Shown here piece after piece: positions 46,968-60,429 of a stretch of DNA of 64,000 nt. Each line of letters starts with the position of its first letter. Within the stretch, counting starts at the first letter, position 1. The notes beneath the pieces were generated by a model. That model had not been told where the DNA came from. It worked only from the letters and a program-made list of their open reading frames with translations, and ran no database searches. Source of the DNA: Haematobia irritans (taxonomy: Eukaryota > Arthropoda > Insecta > Diptera > Muscidae); the NCBI RefSeq assembly GCF_050003625.1, contig NC_134399.1:153878473-153942472 (forward strand), written 5' to 3'. Made by a program: the position numbers and the translations under genes.

Positions 46968-48427
46968 CTTTACATTAATCACATTTCACTATGCCTATAA
47001 AGATCTCTGTACTATGCATTAGTTCATCACATCTGCTGACAATTTACTCTAAGAATAGGCACACCAGTTTATGAACTATGAAACGTTTAACTTAAAATTT
47101 GCAAAAACTTCATGAAATGTTATCTACCATTTTTGACGAAAATGTCTATAAATTTAATTACATGTGAACTAAAAATATTTCATTGGGTAATTTTCTACCA
47201 ACAATTATTAACTATAGGAATTGTCAGTAAGAAATTGCTATCCACTTTCAAGTTCATTTTTCGTAAACAAATATTTTCTCATACAAAAAAATCTTATAGT
47301 AAATTGCACTTATTATTTAGAAAATACTTTACATTTCACAAGTAGTTTTATACCATGACAAACGAATTTTTAACTACCAGTTAAGAAATTTTTTAAGGAA
47401 ATTTCCATCGTATTTTGTAGGCCATGAACTAAACGATTGCTACTTAGAATTTGTAAAATTTCCTTTCGAGTAGTTAATTTTCGTTGACGATACGAAAAAT
47501 TAACTAAAATTCTGGAAAATTCTTGTAATAAATTATTGTAAAAATCTTCTTAAATTTACGAGACACTTTTTTTTCTGTGCGTGAATATTTTATACGCTAC
47601 CTATTTCATAATCACAACATAGCATCTTTACTTCCACGTAAAAGTTTGCTGGGTTATGTCAGACATTCGCAACATGAATAGACATCCCGCACATTTGTAC
47701 AGTATATGAGCTTTTTCTGTTGACAATTGCTCTTCTAGTTTTTTTTTGTGGAAGTTTTCTGTGAAATTTTTACACATTTTCAATTCTATTTACTCCCCAT
47801 AATCATCATCAATGTCAATTTCATGAACTTAATACCGATGAAGTAGCACACTTTTGTCTGTGGTTGGTGCACAATGACTCGAATACCAGTCGGCTCAGAA
47901 GCACACACGCATACACACGCACCACACACAGACATAAACCGGAAGAGTTGCTGATTGTATCGGAATTTTTGTTCCTTGTTTTGAAGGTAAACTTTTTTGC
48001 TGGATATGTCAACTATACCAAATGTTGTCTTTGTGGGAGGATTCGTTCATACTCACTCACAAACACATATGTACACACATATTCTTAGAGAAGCCAAGCA
48101 ATATTGAATGTGAATGTTATCAGCCGTATTTATCGTTAAGTTTCCATCAGTTTAGTGTCATCAATACTCGTACACGATGATTGTTTCATGTATGATAAGA
48201 TAGTGACTATGTCGTCATATCTTTAAGCAATTGATTTTCGTAGTTTTCACCAACAAAATATAGGAGAATTTTTCTCCAATCCATTACAATATAAGGTCGG
48301 TATTAAGTTGACATTATGGCGCGAAAATGGAAACTTTTTCACGGTTAGATTTCTTGAACAATCTAACTTTTTGAATTGTTGCTTTAGATCATTGTCCTTC
48401 ACATTAGAATATAATTTATATGGAAAC
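46968..48427. other. Mostly non-repetitive DNA without gene
   Basis: 47100-47585 is AT-rich and ends TTTTTTTTCTGTG, like the MITE debris at 2.5 kb. 47880-47935 is CA-rich (CACACACGCATACACACGCA). Frames at 47821-48088 on both strands carry no motif. Confidence 0.35.
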
Positions 48428-48632
48428 ACGTATATACGGTCGTAAGTTCGGCCAAGCCGAATCTTATGTACCCTCTACCATGGATTGCGTACAAATTTAT
48501 ACTTAAGACGGTAAAGATCCACAATTGAATTACTTGGGTTGTTGTAACACTTACGGATTTCAAGGTGTCTTAAAACATTTTAACATCGTCTTCTAAAATG
48601 TAAGTTAGTCCATACGGAGTATATATTAGACG
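48428..48632 (+). mobile_element. Family A left-end fragment
   Basis: CGTATATACGGTCGTAAGTT with hairpin TTCGGCCAAGCCGAA, then the left 200 bases of A, truncated by the next A element. Confidence 0.85.
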
Positions 48633-48634
48633 AA

Positions 48635-50541
48635 AACAAGTATATACGGCAGTAAGTTCGGCCAGGCCGAATCTTATATACCCTCCACCATGGATTGCGT
48701 AGAAACTTCTACGAAAGACTGTCATCCACAATCGAATTACTTGGGTTGTGGTATGTTAAAACATCGTTTTCTTAATTGTGAGTTAGTGGTATATATTAGA
48801 CAAAAAAGAAATGTATAGGTAAGTCTACAAATAATTACGAATTGATATGGACTTTTGCACGGTACGTAGAGAGCCAGAATTGAAATATGGAGGTCGCTTA
48901 TATGTGGGCTATATACAATTATGAACTTGATATTACCAATTTTTTTGTGAGTGAGGATCGATTTATCTGAGGGCTATATATAACTATAGACCAATATGGA
49001 CCTAGTTAGGCATGGTTGTTAACGGCCATATACTAGCACAATGTACCAAATTTCAACTGACTCGGATGAAATTTGCTACTCCAAGTGGCTCCAAAAACAA
49101 ATCTCGGGATCGGTTTATTGGGGGCTATATATGATTATGGACTGATATAGACCACTTTTGGCATGGTTTTTAAATATCATATACTAACACCACGTACCAA
49201 ATTTCAACCGAATCGGATGAATTTTGCTCTTCCAAGGGGCTCCGGAGGTCAAATCTGGGGATCGGTTTATATGGGGGCTATATATAATTATGAACCGATG
49301 TGGACCAAGTTTTGTATGGATGTTAGAGACCATATACTAACACCATGTACAAAATTTCAGCCGAATCGGATGAAATTTGCTTCTCTTAGAGGCCTCGCAA
49401 GCCAAATCGGGGGATCGGTTTATATGGGGGCTATATATAATTATGGACCGATGTGAACCAATTCCTGCATGGTTGTTGGATACCATATACTAACATCACG
49501 TACCAAATTTCAAACGAATCGGATGGATTTTGATCTTCCAAGGGGCTCCAAAACTAAATCTCGGGATCGGTTTATATGGGGGCTATATATGATTATGGAC
49601 TGATATGGACCGCTTTTGGCATGGTTGTTAAATATCATATGCTACCAAATTTCAACCAGATCGAATGAGTTTTGCTTCTCCAAAAGGCACCGGAGGTCAA
49701 ATCTGGGGATCGGTTTATATGGGGGCTATATATAATTATGGACTGATGTGAACCAATTCCTGCATGGTTGTTGGATACCATATACTAACATCACGTACCA
49801 AATTTCAAACGAATCGGATGGATTTTGATCTTCCAAGGGGCTCCGTAGGTCAAATATGGGGATTGGTTTATATAGGGGCTATATATAATTATGGACCGAT
49901 TTCGACCAATTTTTGCATGGGTGTTTGAGGCCATATAATAACACCACGTTCAAAATTTCAATTGAATTTTGGTGTTCCAAGAGGCTCCGAAGGTCAAATC
50001 TGGTGATCGGTTTATATGGGGGCTATATATAATTATGGACCGATGTGGACCACTTTTCGCATGGTTATTAGAAACCATATGCCGACACCATGTACCAAAT
50101 TTCAGCCGGATCGGATGCAATTTGCTTCTCTTAGAGGATTCGCAAGCCAAATTGGGGGATCGGTTTATATGGGGGCTATATATAATTATGGACCGATGTG
50201 GACCTATTTTTGCATGGTTGTTAGAGACCATATACTAACACCATGTACCAAATTTCAGCCGAATCGGATGAAATTTGCTTCTCTTAGAGGATTCGCAAGC
50301 CAAATTTGGGTGTCCGTTTATATTGGGGCTATACGTTACAACTACTTGTGCCAAATTTCAAGTCGATAGCTTGTTTCGTTCGGAAGTTAGCGTGATTTCA
50401 ACAAACGGACATGCTCAGATCGACTCAGAATTTCACCACGACCCAGAATATTTATACTTTATGGGGTCTTAGAGCAATATTTCGATGTGTTACAAACGGA
50501 ATGGCAAAGTTAATGTACCCCAACCTATGGTGGAGGGTATA
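48635..50541 (+). mobile_element. Family A element, complete, many tandem units
   Basis: ACAAGTATATACGGCAGTAA, hairpin TTCGGCCAGGCCGAA, about nine units, the CGGAAGTTAGCGTGATTTC block and terminal GGGTATA. No minisatellite block. Some adjacent units (49.46-49.86 kb) repeat as a longer two-unit block, e.g. GAACCAATTCCTGCATGGTT at 49455 and 49748. Confidence 0.93.
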
Positions 50542-51303
50542 AAAAGCAGATTAAATAACTATATAAACCTCTTTAGTTCATGAAAGGGATATACTGAGGA
50601 GTTTATAATTAATTTTTAACCGATATTAACCAATTATTCGGGATCATTTGAAAGTCAGAAGTGAAATATGGGGGTCGGTTTATATGGGGGTCGGTTTATA
50701 TGGCGGTTATATATAAGTATGAACCGATATGGATCAATTTTTGTGTGACGAGCACCAAATTTTAGCAGGATCAGATAAAATTTGCTTATCCAGGACGTTC
50801 AAGAAGTAAAATCTGGCGATCGTTTTATATGGGGGCTATATGTAATTATGGACTAATATAGACCAATTTTTACATTGTTTTGAACCTATATACTAACTCA
50901 ATGTACCAAATTTCAATCTGATCGGATGAAATTTTCTCCTCTAGGAGGCTCAAGAAGTAAAATTTGGAAATCGGTTTATCTGAGGGTTATATATAATGTT
51001 AGAGACTATATGCTAGAACCACGTACCAAATTTCAACCGCAAATAAATTCTGGGGATCGGTTTATATGGGGGCTCTATATGTAATTAACAGGAGGTGGGT
51101 CTGGGTCGAACGGTATATATTTTATAGAGTCAATATTTCTGGTAGGCACATTTTTTCGCAGATACACTGACCACTATATTGTTTAGGGTGCTGTGCCAAT
51201 ACTTATGTGTGGTACTGTATATACTTTATGGGGTCTTAGACCAATATTTCGATGTTTTACAAACGAAATGACAAAGTTAATCATATGATGGAGGGTACAC
51301 AAA
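50542..51303 (+). mobile_element. Family A remnants, diverged
   Basis: GGGGGTCGGTTTATATGGCG, GATCAGATAAAATTTGCTTA and CTTTATGGGGTCTTAGACCA, ending ATGGAGGGTACAC. The hairpin end is not recognisable. Confidence 0.7.
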
Positions 51304-52874
51304 AAAAAATAATACATTTATTTTATGAATAGTGTTCACAAAAAATTTTCAAACACAGGATTCATAAATTATATGAAAACAATTCATAAAATAAAAATAC
51401 AGGTATTCATTGAATACGAATGTATACATAATATGAATGGAATTTTTAATATTATTGAAAAATATGAACTTTTACATAATATATAATAAAACCGTCATGC
51501 CTTACATGTAACTTTTCATTTAGATTTCTGATTCTTAATGCCTGTATAATTGGACAAAATGTATGAACCCATTTATTAAAACCCGCATTAAAGTCCAGCC
51601 AGCAAAGAACATAATTATATAATTCATAATTATAATATTTTATATTATTTATAAACATAAGCACCAACGCTTCCAGTTAACATTGTTTTTTCGTCAATTT
51701 TTGTACGGCAATAAATAATCTTGGAATTGCGACGGAGACTCAAACTGTACTAAAAAACTCAAACACACGTGTTGCCTTCAAAACGTTATGTTTCGTTTTT
51801 TTTTTGTCTCGTATTATATGCTTGTATTGTATACACATGAGAGTAACTTCATGTTGTGGTTCTCTCACGCTAAGAGAAAACCAGTATATTTGCTATATTA
51901 AGTAAAGTTTCATTAATTTTATGAAACCGTCCCTATATGTTATTAAAAAATTCATAATTTCATAACAAGTATTTACGAAAACAATATATTATTTAGGTGT
52001 ACACATTTTTTATGCAAAAGTCCATAAATTTATAAAAAATGTACAAATTTATGTACAAATTCATATTTTATTTATATTTAAACTTCTTCGAATATTTTGA
52101 TAACAAAAACATTTTCTACTCTATGTTGATCGTAAATCATTTTCCATCCATACTCGTATTGTGTCAAATGGCCAAATCTCTATCCCATTGAGCCAATGTA
52201 TGTGGTTAGTCAAACTTCCGATACTATCGATCTCAATAAACTTAATGACAAATAGACTTAATCTATTTTGATTTTCTATGTGTACACACATTGATGGTTT
52301 GCAGAGATCACTTTCCCTTGATCAGCGGTCAGAAAAAAACAAACTTTTTGTCTCCGGAGGGGCAAAAAGGCCATGTTAACCAAATCAATATAAAATCAAG
52401 TGTTTGTTTCTATCTCTTTCTCTTTCTTACTCTCTAATCAGAGAAAACAGATCAATAGCTATAATGGCCACAACTAAATGGTCAAGATCAAAGATATTAA
52501 GAGTTTAACCTTTAGTTCATTGCCGGTAGTCTTCAGTGTCTGATATGAAGAGATCTGTTAACGGTTTAAAGAAAACAATGAGTGTGTTTTTTTGAAAGCA
52601 TTACATTATCCGTCCGTCCGTCCATCTGTCATCGTTTTTGCTCTATCTTGTTCGTTACATTTTACCAAGAACAATGACTTGGCATTCAAAATGTTTTGAC
52701 AACTTTTGAATGGATCAAAAATATAATTTCAAATTGCTAGAAATTAAGTCAAATGGACTGTGAGCGTTTCTGGGTATTCTTGCCATCGAAAGAAGATACC
52801 TGTAAGGTTTGTGGTAGACGCAGCAGCAGCAGACACTGACACTTTGTCATCATAATCAATACCCAAATTTTTAC
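51304..52874. other. AT-rich then ordinary-complexity DNA; no secure gene
   Basis: 51300-52110 is AT-rich with TACACA/TGTGTA motifs. 52120-52874 has higher complexity. Position and a CAGCAGCAGCAG run (52819-52830) would fit a leader of the candidate gene that follows. A 28-codon upstream frame starts at ATG 52753. Confidence 0.35.
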
Positions 52875-53626
52875 ATGCTACCGGCCATTCTATTTAAGAC
52901 AGTCTTCTTCAACATTGTGATTATCGCCTTCTTCATCAACATAACGACAGCTTCTTCTGCGCGTTCAACGTTAACAAGCAAAGGTTTTTGGTATTTTTTT
53001 TACATTTGTTATGGGCTCTGCTGCCAGCTGGGTTTACAAAAACCTTTCTTTCAGTCTCCAGCAAATGGCTGGCTGTTCGCTGACTGATCGAGAGCATTGG
53101 CTTGAAGACGAAACTTTTAAGAGTATTACTACAGTGCAAGATTCGGTAAAGGTTGAACGTGTTTTCTTGACGTGGTCTAGCATCGTCACTTGGATTACTC
53201 GATCATATGCTAGAAAAATGCATTTCCTACACATGTGTTTTCAACTCAAAGTAGTGTTGTTGTTCTTGCTCATCAAACTCACCCTATGTTCGGCTTTCGG
53301 TCACAAGATAACACTCATGAAGAATAGTTTTCGTTATTTACAAGAGAACATGCTTCGTAATAGCATGAATCGGGCCAAAATCAATTACGACATCATTTTC
53401 GAATGCCGTTCGAAGTAAGTGTTTAAGTGAATGTTTGTGAGAGAAAGAGAGTGTGATGCTGAGAGCTATTACAATGAGTATAATCAGTAATGAGATATTA
53501 TTTTATTGCCAATCAAATTAGTTTTCAATTAAAATTTACTCTTACCTTTATTGTGCATATAAAATCAGAAGCCATTGTGGAACTAAAAGAAAAAAAAAAA
53601 CAAATGCAATGCTTGAAAGTGTTTTA
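52875..53626 (+). CDS. Candidate spliced secreted/membrane protein (three exons proposed)
   Basis: Exon 1 (52875-52990) encodes MLPAILFKTVFFNIVIIAFF and INITTASSARS, a good signal-peptide shape. A 64-base intron (G|GTATTT ... CCTTTCTTTCAG) joins in frame to exon 2 (53055-53414), which includes LQQMAGCSLTDREHWLEDET, a hydrophobic FQLKVVLLFLLIKLTLCSAF, and NSMNRAKINYDIIFECRS. Exon 2 ends at a strong donor (GAA|GTAAGT). A possible acceptor at 53567-53568 would add SHCGTKRKKKQMQCLKVF and a stop. Without that splice the frame ends at 53416-53418. An inner ATG (53218, MHFLHMCFQLKVV) would also give a signal peptide. No family recognised. It lies in one of the few repeat-free stretches with mixed codon use. 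Confidence 0.35.
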
Positions 53627-54278
53627 ATATTGAATGTGATGAAACATATATTAATTTAAATAGAAAATAACAACAAAAACCAATATGTTTGCCATGTGGA
53701 GAGCAAACATTGAAATTCCATTTTAATGTAAAGATCAATAAAATTGTCTCACAGGTGAAAAAATAAACTAAACTAAACAACATTTAGTTGCCTAAATTGT
53801 TAAACAAGAAAAACACATGGAACTATTGGGGAATTATAATTTATTTCAAAATATTATAAATATTTAAAATAATTTAAATTAAAGTTTCTGAAATCTATTT
53901 TAAATGAAATAACATAAAAATTTATTCGTTTATTGGATTTTCTACTAAAAAAAATCCAACTAAACTTTTTAGCACCCCATGAAAAGCAAACCCAAACTCA
54001 CAATCCATTACATACCAACATAAACTATAAAATTTTTGTAAACCAACGAATTTTATGTTGTTTCGAGAGATATTTGGTGTTTATTTGCTTTTCACTTTCT
54101 ATAACACGTAAACACATTCGTATGTAATTAATGGTATATTTATGAACTTATATAATTGGAGTAATTTACTTCATATTTATTGGAGAATAGTGAGCATTTT
54201 AAGCACGCCATACTCATAATTCGGGCAAATGCAGTATTTAGAGTTTATGCGAAATAACTGAAAGCAAATTCATAATAA
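53627..54278. other. AT-rich DNA without gene
   Basis: Probable 3' flank of the candidate gene. AATAAA-like hexamers are frequent by composition. No repeat landmark. Confidence 0.35.
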
Positions 54279-54775
54279 ACAAGTAAATATGGACTTATGA
54301 TCGGCCGGGCCGAATCTTAAATACCCACCGCCATAAATCAAATAATATAAAAGTTTCATTTTGAAAACTCTTCGTCAGGTTACCTGAAAATATATAGAAT
54401 TTCAGGGGGATTTTATGAGCAAACATATATACCAAAATAGAAATCGGGAGACTTAACATATGGGGCCTATATCAAAACATGGACCGATCTACACCATATT
54501 CGCTACATTTATTTGCAGACCTAAAATACGTCTAAATTTTGAATTTAATGTAAATCGGATAAAAATGGCCGTGTCTACATGCCCAAGGTCAAATCGGGAG
54601 ATCGGTCTACATGGGGGTATATCAATTTATTATTTACCCAAGATGCCTCTAGACTTAGAAATTCAGGCAAATAGGATAAAAATTGGGATGTATGTTATAG
54701 CCGCTCAAGATCCCAACTCGGAGTGTCGGTTAGTATATAGCTCCCATACTAATCGACAAAAATACTATCGTAAGG
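54279..54775 (+). mobile_element. Family C element, left part
   Basis: ACAAGTAAATATGGACTTAT with hairpin TCGGCCGGGCCGA, ATACCCACCGCCATAAATCA, two C units. Breaks off at AAATACTATCGTAAGG. Confidence 0.7.
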
Positions 54776-56760
54776 CTATTTCATATCCTTAACATAACTT
54801 TTGCTTAACATAGAAGATGCATTTCTCTGATATACATTTTTATACCCTCCACCATAGGATGGGGGGTATATTAACTTTGTCATTTCGTTTGTAACACATC
54901 GAAATATTGCTCTAAGATTCCATAAAGTATATATATTCTGGGTCGTGGTGAAATTCTGAGTCGATCTGAGCATGTCCGTCCGTCCGTCCGTCCGTCTGTT
55001 GAAATCACGCTAACTTCCGAACGAAACAAGCTATCGACTTGAAACTTGGCACAAGTAGTTGTTATTGATGTAGGTCGGATGGTATTACGTATAGCCCCCA
55101 TATAAACGGACCCCCAAATTTGGCTTGCGATGCCTCTAAGAGAAGCAAATTTCATCCGATCCGGCTGAAATTTGGTACATGGTGTTAGTATATGGTTTCT
55201 AACAACCATGCAAAAATTGGTTCACATCGGTCCATAATTAGATATAGCCCCCATATAAACAGATCACCCGATTTGGCTTGCAGAGCCTCTAAGAGAAGTA
55301 AGTTTCACCCGATCCGGCTGAAATTTGGTACATGGTGTTAGTATATGGTCTCTAACAACCATGCAAAAATTGGTTCACATCGGTCTATAATTATATATAG
55401 CCCCCATATAAACCGATCCCCCGATTTGGCTTGCGGAGCCTCTAAGAGAAGTAAATTTCATCCGATCCGGCTGAAATATGGTACATGATGTTAGTATATG
55501 GTCTCTAACAACCATGCAAAAATTGGTTCACATCGGTCCATAATTATATATAGCCCCCATATAAACCGATCCCCCGATTTGGCTTGCGTAGCCTCTAAGA
55601 GAAGAAAATTCCATCCGATCCGGCTGAAATATGGTACATGATGTTAGTATATGGTCTCTAACAACCATGCAAAAATTGGTTCACATCGGTCCATAATTAT
55701 ATATAGCCCCCATATAAACCGATCCCCCGATTTGGCTTGCATAGCCTCTAAGAGAAGAAAATTCCATCCGACCCGGCTGAAATTTGAAATTTGTTAGTAT
55801 ATGGTCTCTAACAACCATGCAAAAATTGGTCCATATCGGTCCATAATTGTATATAGCCCCCATATAAACCGATCACCAGATTTGAACTCCGGAGCCTCTT
55901 GGAAGACCAAAATTCACCTGATTCAGTTGAAATTTGGTACGTGATGTTAATATATGGCCTCAAACAATCATGCAAAAAAATTGGTCGATATCGGTCCATA
56001 ATTATATATAGGCACCATATAAACCGATCCCCAGATTTGACCTCCGGAGCACCTTAGAAGAGCAAAATTGTTCCCATTCGGTTGAAATTTGGTACGTGAT
56101 GTTAGTATATGGTATCCAACAACCATACAGGAATGGGTTCCTATCAGTTCATAATTATTTATAGCTCCCATATAAACCGATCCCCAGATTTGACCTCCGG
56201 TGTCTTTTGGAGAAGCAAAATTCATCCGATCTGGTTGGAATTTGGTAAGTGGTGGTAGTATATGATATTTAACAACCATGTGAGTTGAAATTTGTGGATG
56301 ACAGTCTTTCGTAGAAGTTTCTACGCAATCCATGGTGAAGGGTACATAAGAATCGGCCTGGCCGAACTTACGGCCGTATATACTTGTTTTTACTTTTCAA
56401 CGAAGTCGTTTCGTCTTTATAGTTAGGTGAATTTACTTAAAAACATGTATCTTCAGGTATCAACTTGACTTTTATAATTGAGCAAAATTCTTAAAAATTT
56501 GTAAGATTGTCTTTAAATTTGTTGACTTTATGCATCTAGACTACAACCCAAAAAATCATTTTTATCTTAAAGCCGTTTTTATTTAAAATGTAGCACAATT
56601 TCTACTTGAAGTCGAGACTGAATTTGAAAATTAAAATTTTCATTTAAAGAATTTTGATAGCACGTGAAGAAAAAAGCTGAAAAGGCATACTTACTTCAAT
56701 TGTCTTGCCTTCTTTGGCTCGGGTTCAATACCGGGTTCAATACATTAGTGTTCAATACAT
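54776..56760. mobile_element. MITE family Z, copy 3, split by a family A element
   Basis: Left part 54776-54840 (TTGCTTAACATAGAAGATGC) and right part 56388-56760 (TTTTCAACGAAGTCGTTTCG through TCTTTGGCTCGGGTTCAATA) are colinear with the unsplit copy at 33477-34078. Confidence 0.75.
54841..56387 (-). mobile_element. Family A element, complete, minus orientation, in MITE Z
   Basis: TATACCCTCCACCATAGGAT, GTCCGTCCGTCCGTCCGTCT, CACGCTAACTTCCGAACGAA, then seven to eight units. CCCCCATATAAACC recurs exactly 153 bases apart at 55401, 55554 and 55707. Ends with hairpin TCGGCCTGGCCGA and CGTATATACTTGT. T-rich host sequence on both sides. Confidence 0.93.
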
Positions 56761-57225
56761 TAGTGTAAAGACAATTTTTTTGGAATACGGTATAATTTTT
56801 ATTCAATGTATGGAGGTTTTTTTCAAAAAATATAAAACAAATCCATCGCAGGTCTTCCTGGAACTAAAGTACGATTGGATTTATAATTTCAGGCAAATCG
56901 GATAAAATTTTCGATGTCTACATACCCCAGAAATCATATCATGAAATCGATTAACCAATATAAGCCAAATTCGACACTGGTCATTTTGGTCCTACAATGA
57001 ATTTCAATTCACATTTTCAGGCAAATCGAATGAAAATTGTAGAAAATATTTGGGGGCATAAGCTAAATTCGATACCGGTCTTTTAAGATCTGAAATACCT
57101 GTAGATTTCCATTTTCAGACTTTGTCATTGTCTGTAATTAAACAAGTGAGTAAAGTAGAAAGCCATGTGCGGCTAACTGTATGATACCCTAAATCACCCC
57201 TACTGAAGTAGTAAACATAAGCATC
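56761..57225. mobile_element. Decayed family C and B scraps
   Basis: CAGGCAAATCGGATAAAATT and CTGTAGATTTCCATTTTCAG are C blocks. AAACAAGTGAGTAAAGTAGA at 57140 begins a B left end that stops within 80 bases. Confidence 0.55.
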
Positions 57226-57476
57226 GATTCCTGATTCGACCGCACACCAAAAAAGTTTTTCAGCGGTGGATTATCCCATCTCAGTAATGCTGGTGACACT
57301 TCTGAGGGTTTCAAAGCTTCTCTAAGTGGTTTCACTGCAATGTGGAACGCCGTTCGGACTCGGCTATAAAAAGGAGGTCCCTTGTCATTGAGCTTAACAT
57401 GGAATCGGGCAGTACTCAGTGATAAGAGAGAAGTTCACCAATGTGGTATCACAATGGGGCTGCCATCTAACCTAAT
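57226..57476 (+). mobile_element. SINE, 5'-truncated, plus orientation
   Basis: CGATTCCTGATTCGACCGCA (rest of the tRNA-like head), GGTGGATTATCCCATCTCAG, GGAACGCCGTTCGGACTCGG, and ATCACAATGGGGCTGCCATC with TAACCTAA. A small deletion lies near the 3' end. Confidence 0.85.
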
Positions 57477-57493
57477 ATTGAGTCCATTATAAA

Positions 57494-58735
<1,242 letters not shown>

Positions 58736-59165
58736 TTATGTAAGAGCAATACATAAGTCTGAATAAGATCGATTATACATCTAAATTTTAAATTTCAGTA
58801 ACATTGGTTAATAAATAAGTTTATTATGGCCAACATATATACATATATATATGTGGGATGATAGTTTGCAGGTTTGGTGGATACCACAAAAGGTTACCTT
58901 GTGCTAGATTTGGTTAATTAAAGAGGGCATTATGGCCAAAAATACCCTTATTAAGTCGAAAATTTTTAAAATCGAACGACACATATATATGAGAGCTATA
59001 TCTAAATTTGATCCGATTTTTTCCAAATTTAATAGTGTTCGTCCTTGTGCCAAGAAAACACCGTGTACCAAATGTCATCGACTTCAGCTAATAAATGCGA
59101 CCGGAATCCTGCGAAGAACAAATACATGGACAGACGGACGAACGGACACCCAGGTCTAGATCGAT
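58736..59165 (+). mobile_element. Family B remnant
   Basis: CATATATATGAGAGCTATAT, CCGATTTTTTCCAAATTTAA, GACAGACGGACGAACGGACA and TCTAGATCGATTCAGG. No ends. Confidence 0.6.
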
Positions 59166-59284
59166 TCAGGAGCCCGCTTGCCAAAAATCTATCAAAAATT
59201 GTAGTTTTTTTACTTTTTGGCAGATTAGTAGAATTATCGATGTTTTGGTGGTTTTTGCAAAACATCCCCATGTAGGAGATACTT

Positions 59285-59402
59285 AAATTTTGTATAGAAA
59301 TAAAATTTTGACACTCTTTCTTATTTAGAAATAACATTTTGACAAAATTTTCTATAGAAATAAACTTTTGAAAAAAATTTCTATAGAAATAAACTTTTGA
59401 GA
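59285..59402. repeat. 29-bp minisatellite, four units
   Basis: TTTTGTATAGAAATAAAATT and TTTCTATAGAAATAAACTTT units standing alone between B debris and unique DNA. Confidence 0.85.
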
Positions 59403-60429
59403 TGATTTAATTTGGTTATTTTATGTTAATTTCTTATGAAATTTACATAAGAGAATTATTCTTCCCAAATTTAACAATTTTTCACACCACTGTGCATCAT
59501 CTTTTCGTAGTATAGTATTTGGTGTAGTATTACAAAAAGTACTTATTGATATATAGTTCACTTTGTCAAAAACGCATATAATTTTTTTTAAAGTAGATGA
59601 AAAAGTAGATTCCGTCCGTCCGAACCTATCCCAGTATTTACATAGTTATTCAGTTCATCTTCTTTGTATAGTAATCGGAATAGTTTCTTTTTTATTGTTA
59701 TTTACTAAATCGAAGCCTTCTAATTCCATGATATATGTGTGAAATTCCTCAAAACTATCTATTATTGGTGACAAAGCCTATGTAAAGTATTTGACAAGCT
59801 TATACTAATTGCCATAATATATTTCGGGTACAGCAAACTGTTCTTGCGAAGAATTTGAGTGTGGAACATGAATCATATTATACATTTATCCCTTCGAAAA
59901 GAAGACACATTATAATTAAAACAAATAAAACTATTTTTGCAATTTTCTTTATAAACATTTTATATACAAAATTCAATTCATCTTATTTTCATTTCTCGAT
60001 ACAAGCTAATATACATATTTACAGAATTACGGTCTTAGTGGTTAACATACATATTATGCTAATAAAATGCTAAACAAGCGTAAATCCACAAACCGAAAAT
60101 ATTGAGATACTCTATAGTCATGCTATGATCATTTTTGGTAATTAAGAGAAACTGAAATCGTTCATTAATGTCATGATATACGATTTTGCTTATTTGTTGA
60201 GATGCATTCAAATATCGTAAATCAAATTGAGCAAAAATATAATAAGGTAATAAAATTTTGTGAATTTAGTATAGACATTGAGAAAAACTGATATTTATTA
60301 TACTCAACACCATAGAATGATGGCATAATAAGTTTGCCATTTCATGTGTAACACCCCGAAATAACTATATCTAACTAACGACTACTCGTATATAAAGCAC
60401 TAATTGATTTTTAAACTGAGAGACTATTT
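59403..60429. other. AT-rich DNA without gene
   Basis: A C-like right-end scrap (60298-60355, TATACTCAACACCATAGAAT) is the only landmark. The 72-codon frame at 59855 has no motif. Confidence 0.35.

Noticed and set aside
47821..48088. Frames on both strands around the CA-rich stretch at 47.9 kb
   Set aside because: Low-complexity Thr/His or Cys/Val translations of CACACA-type DNA.
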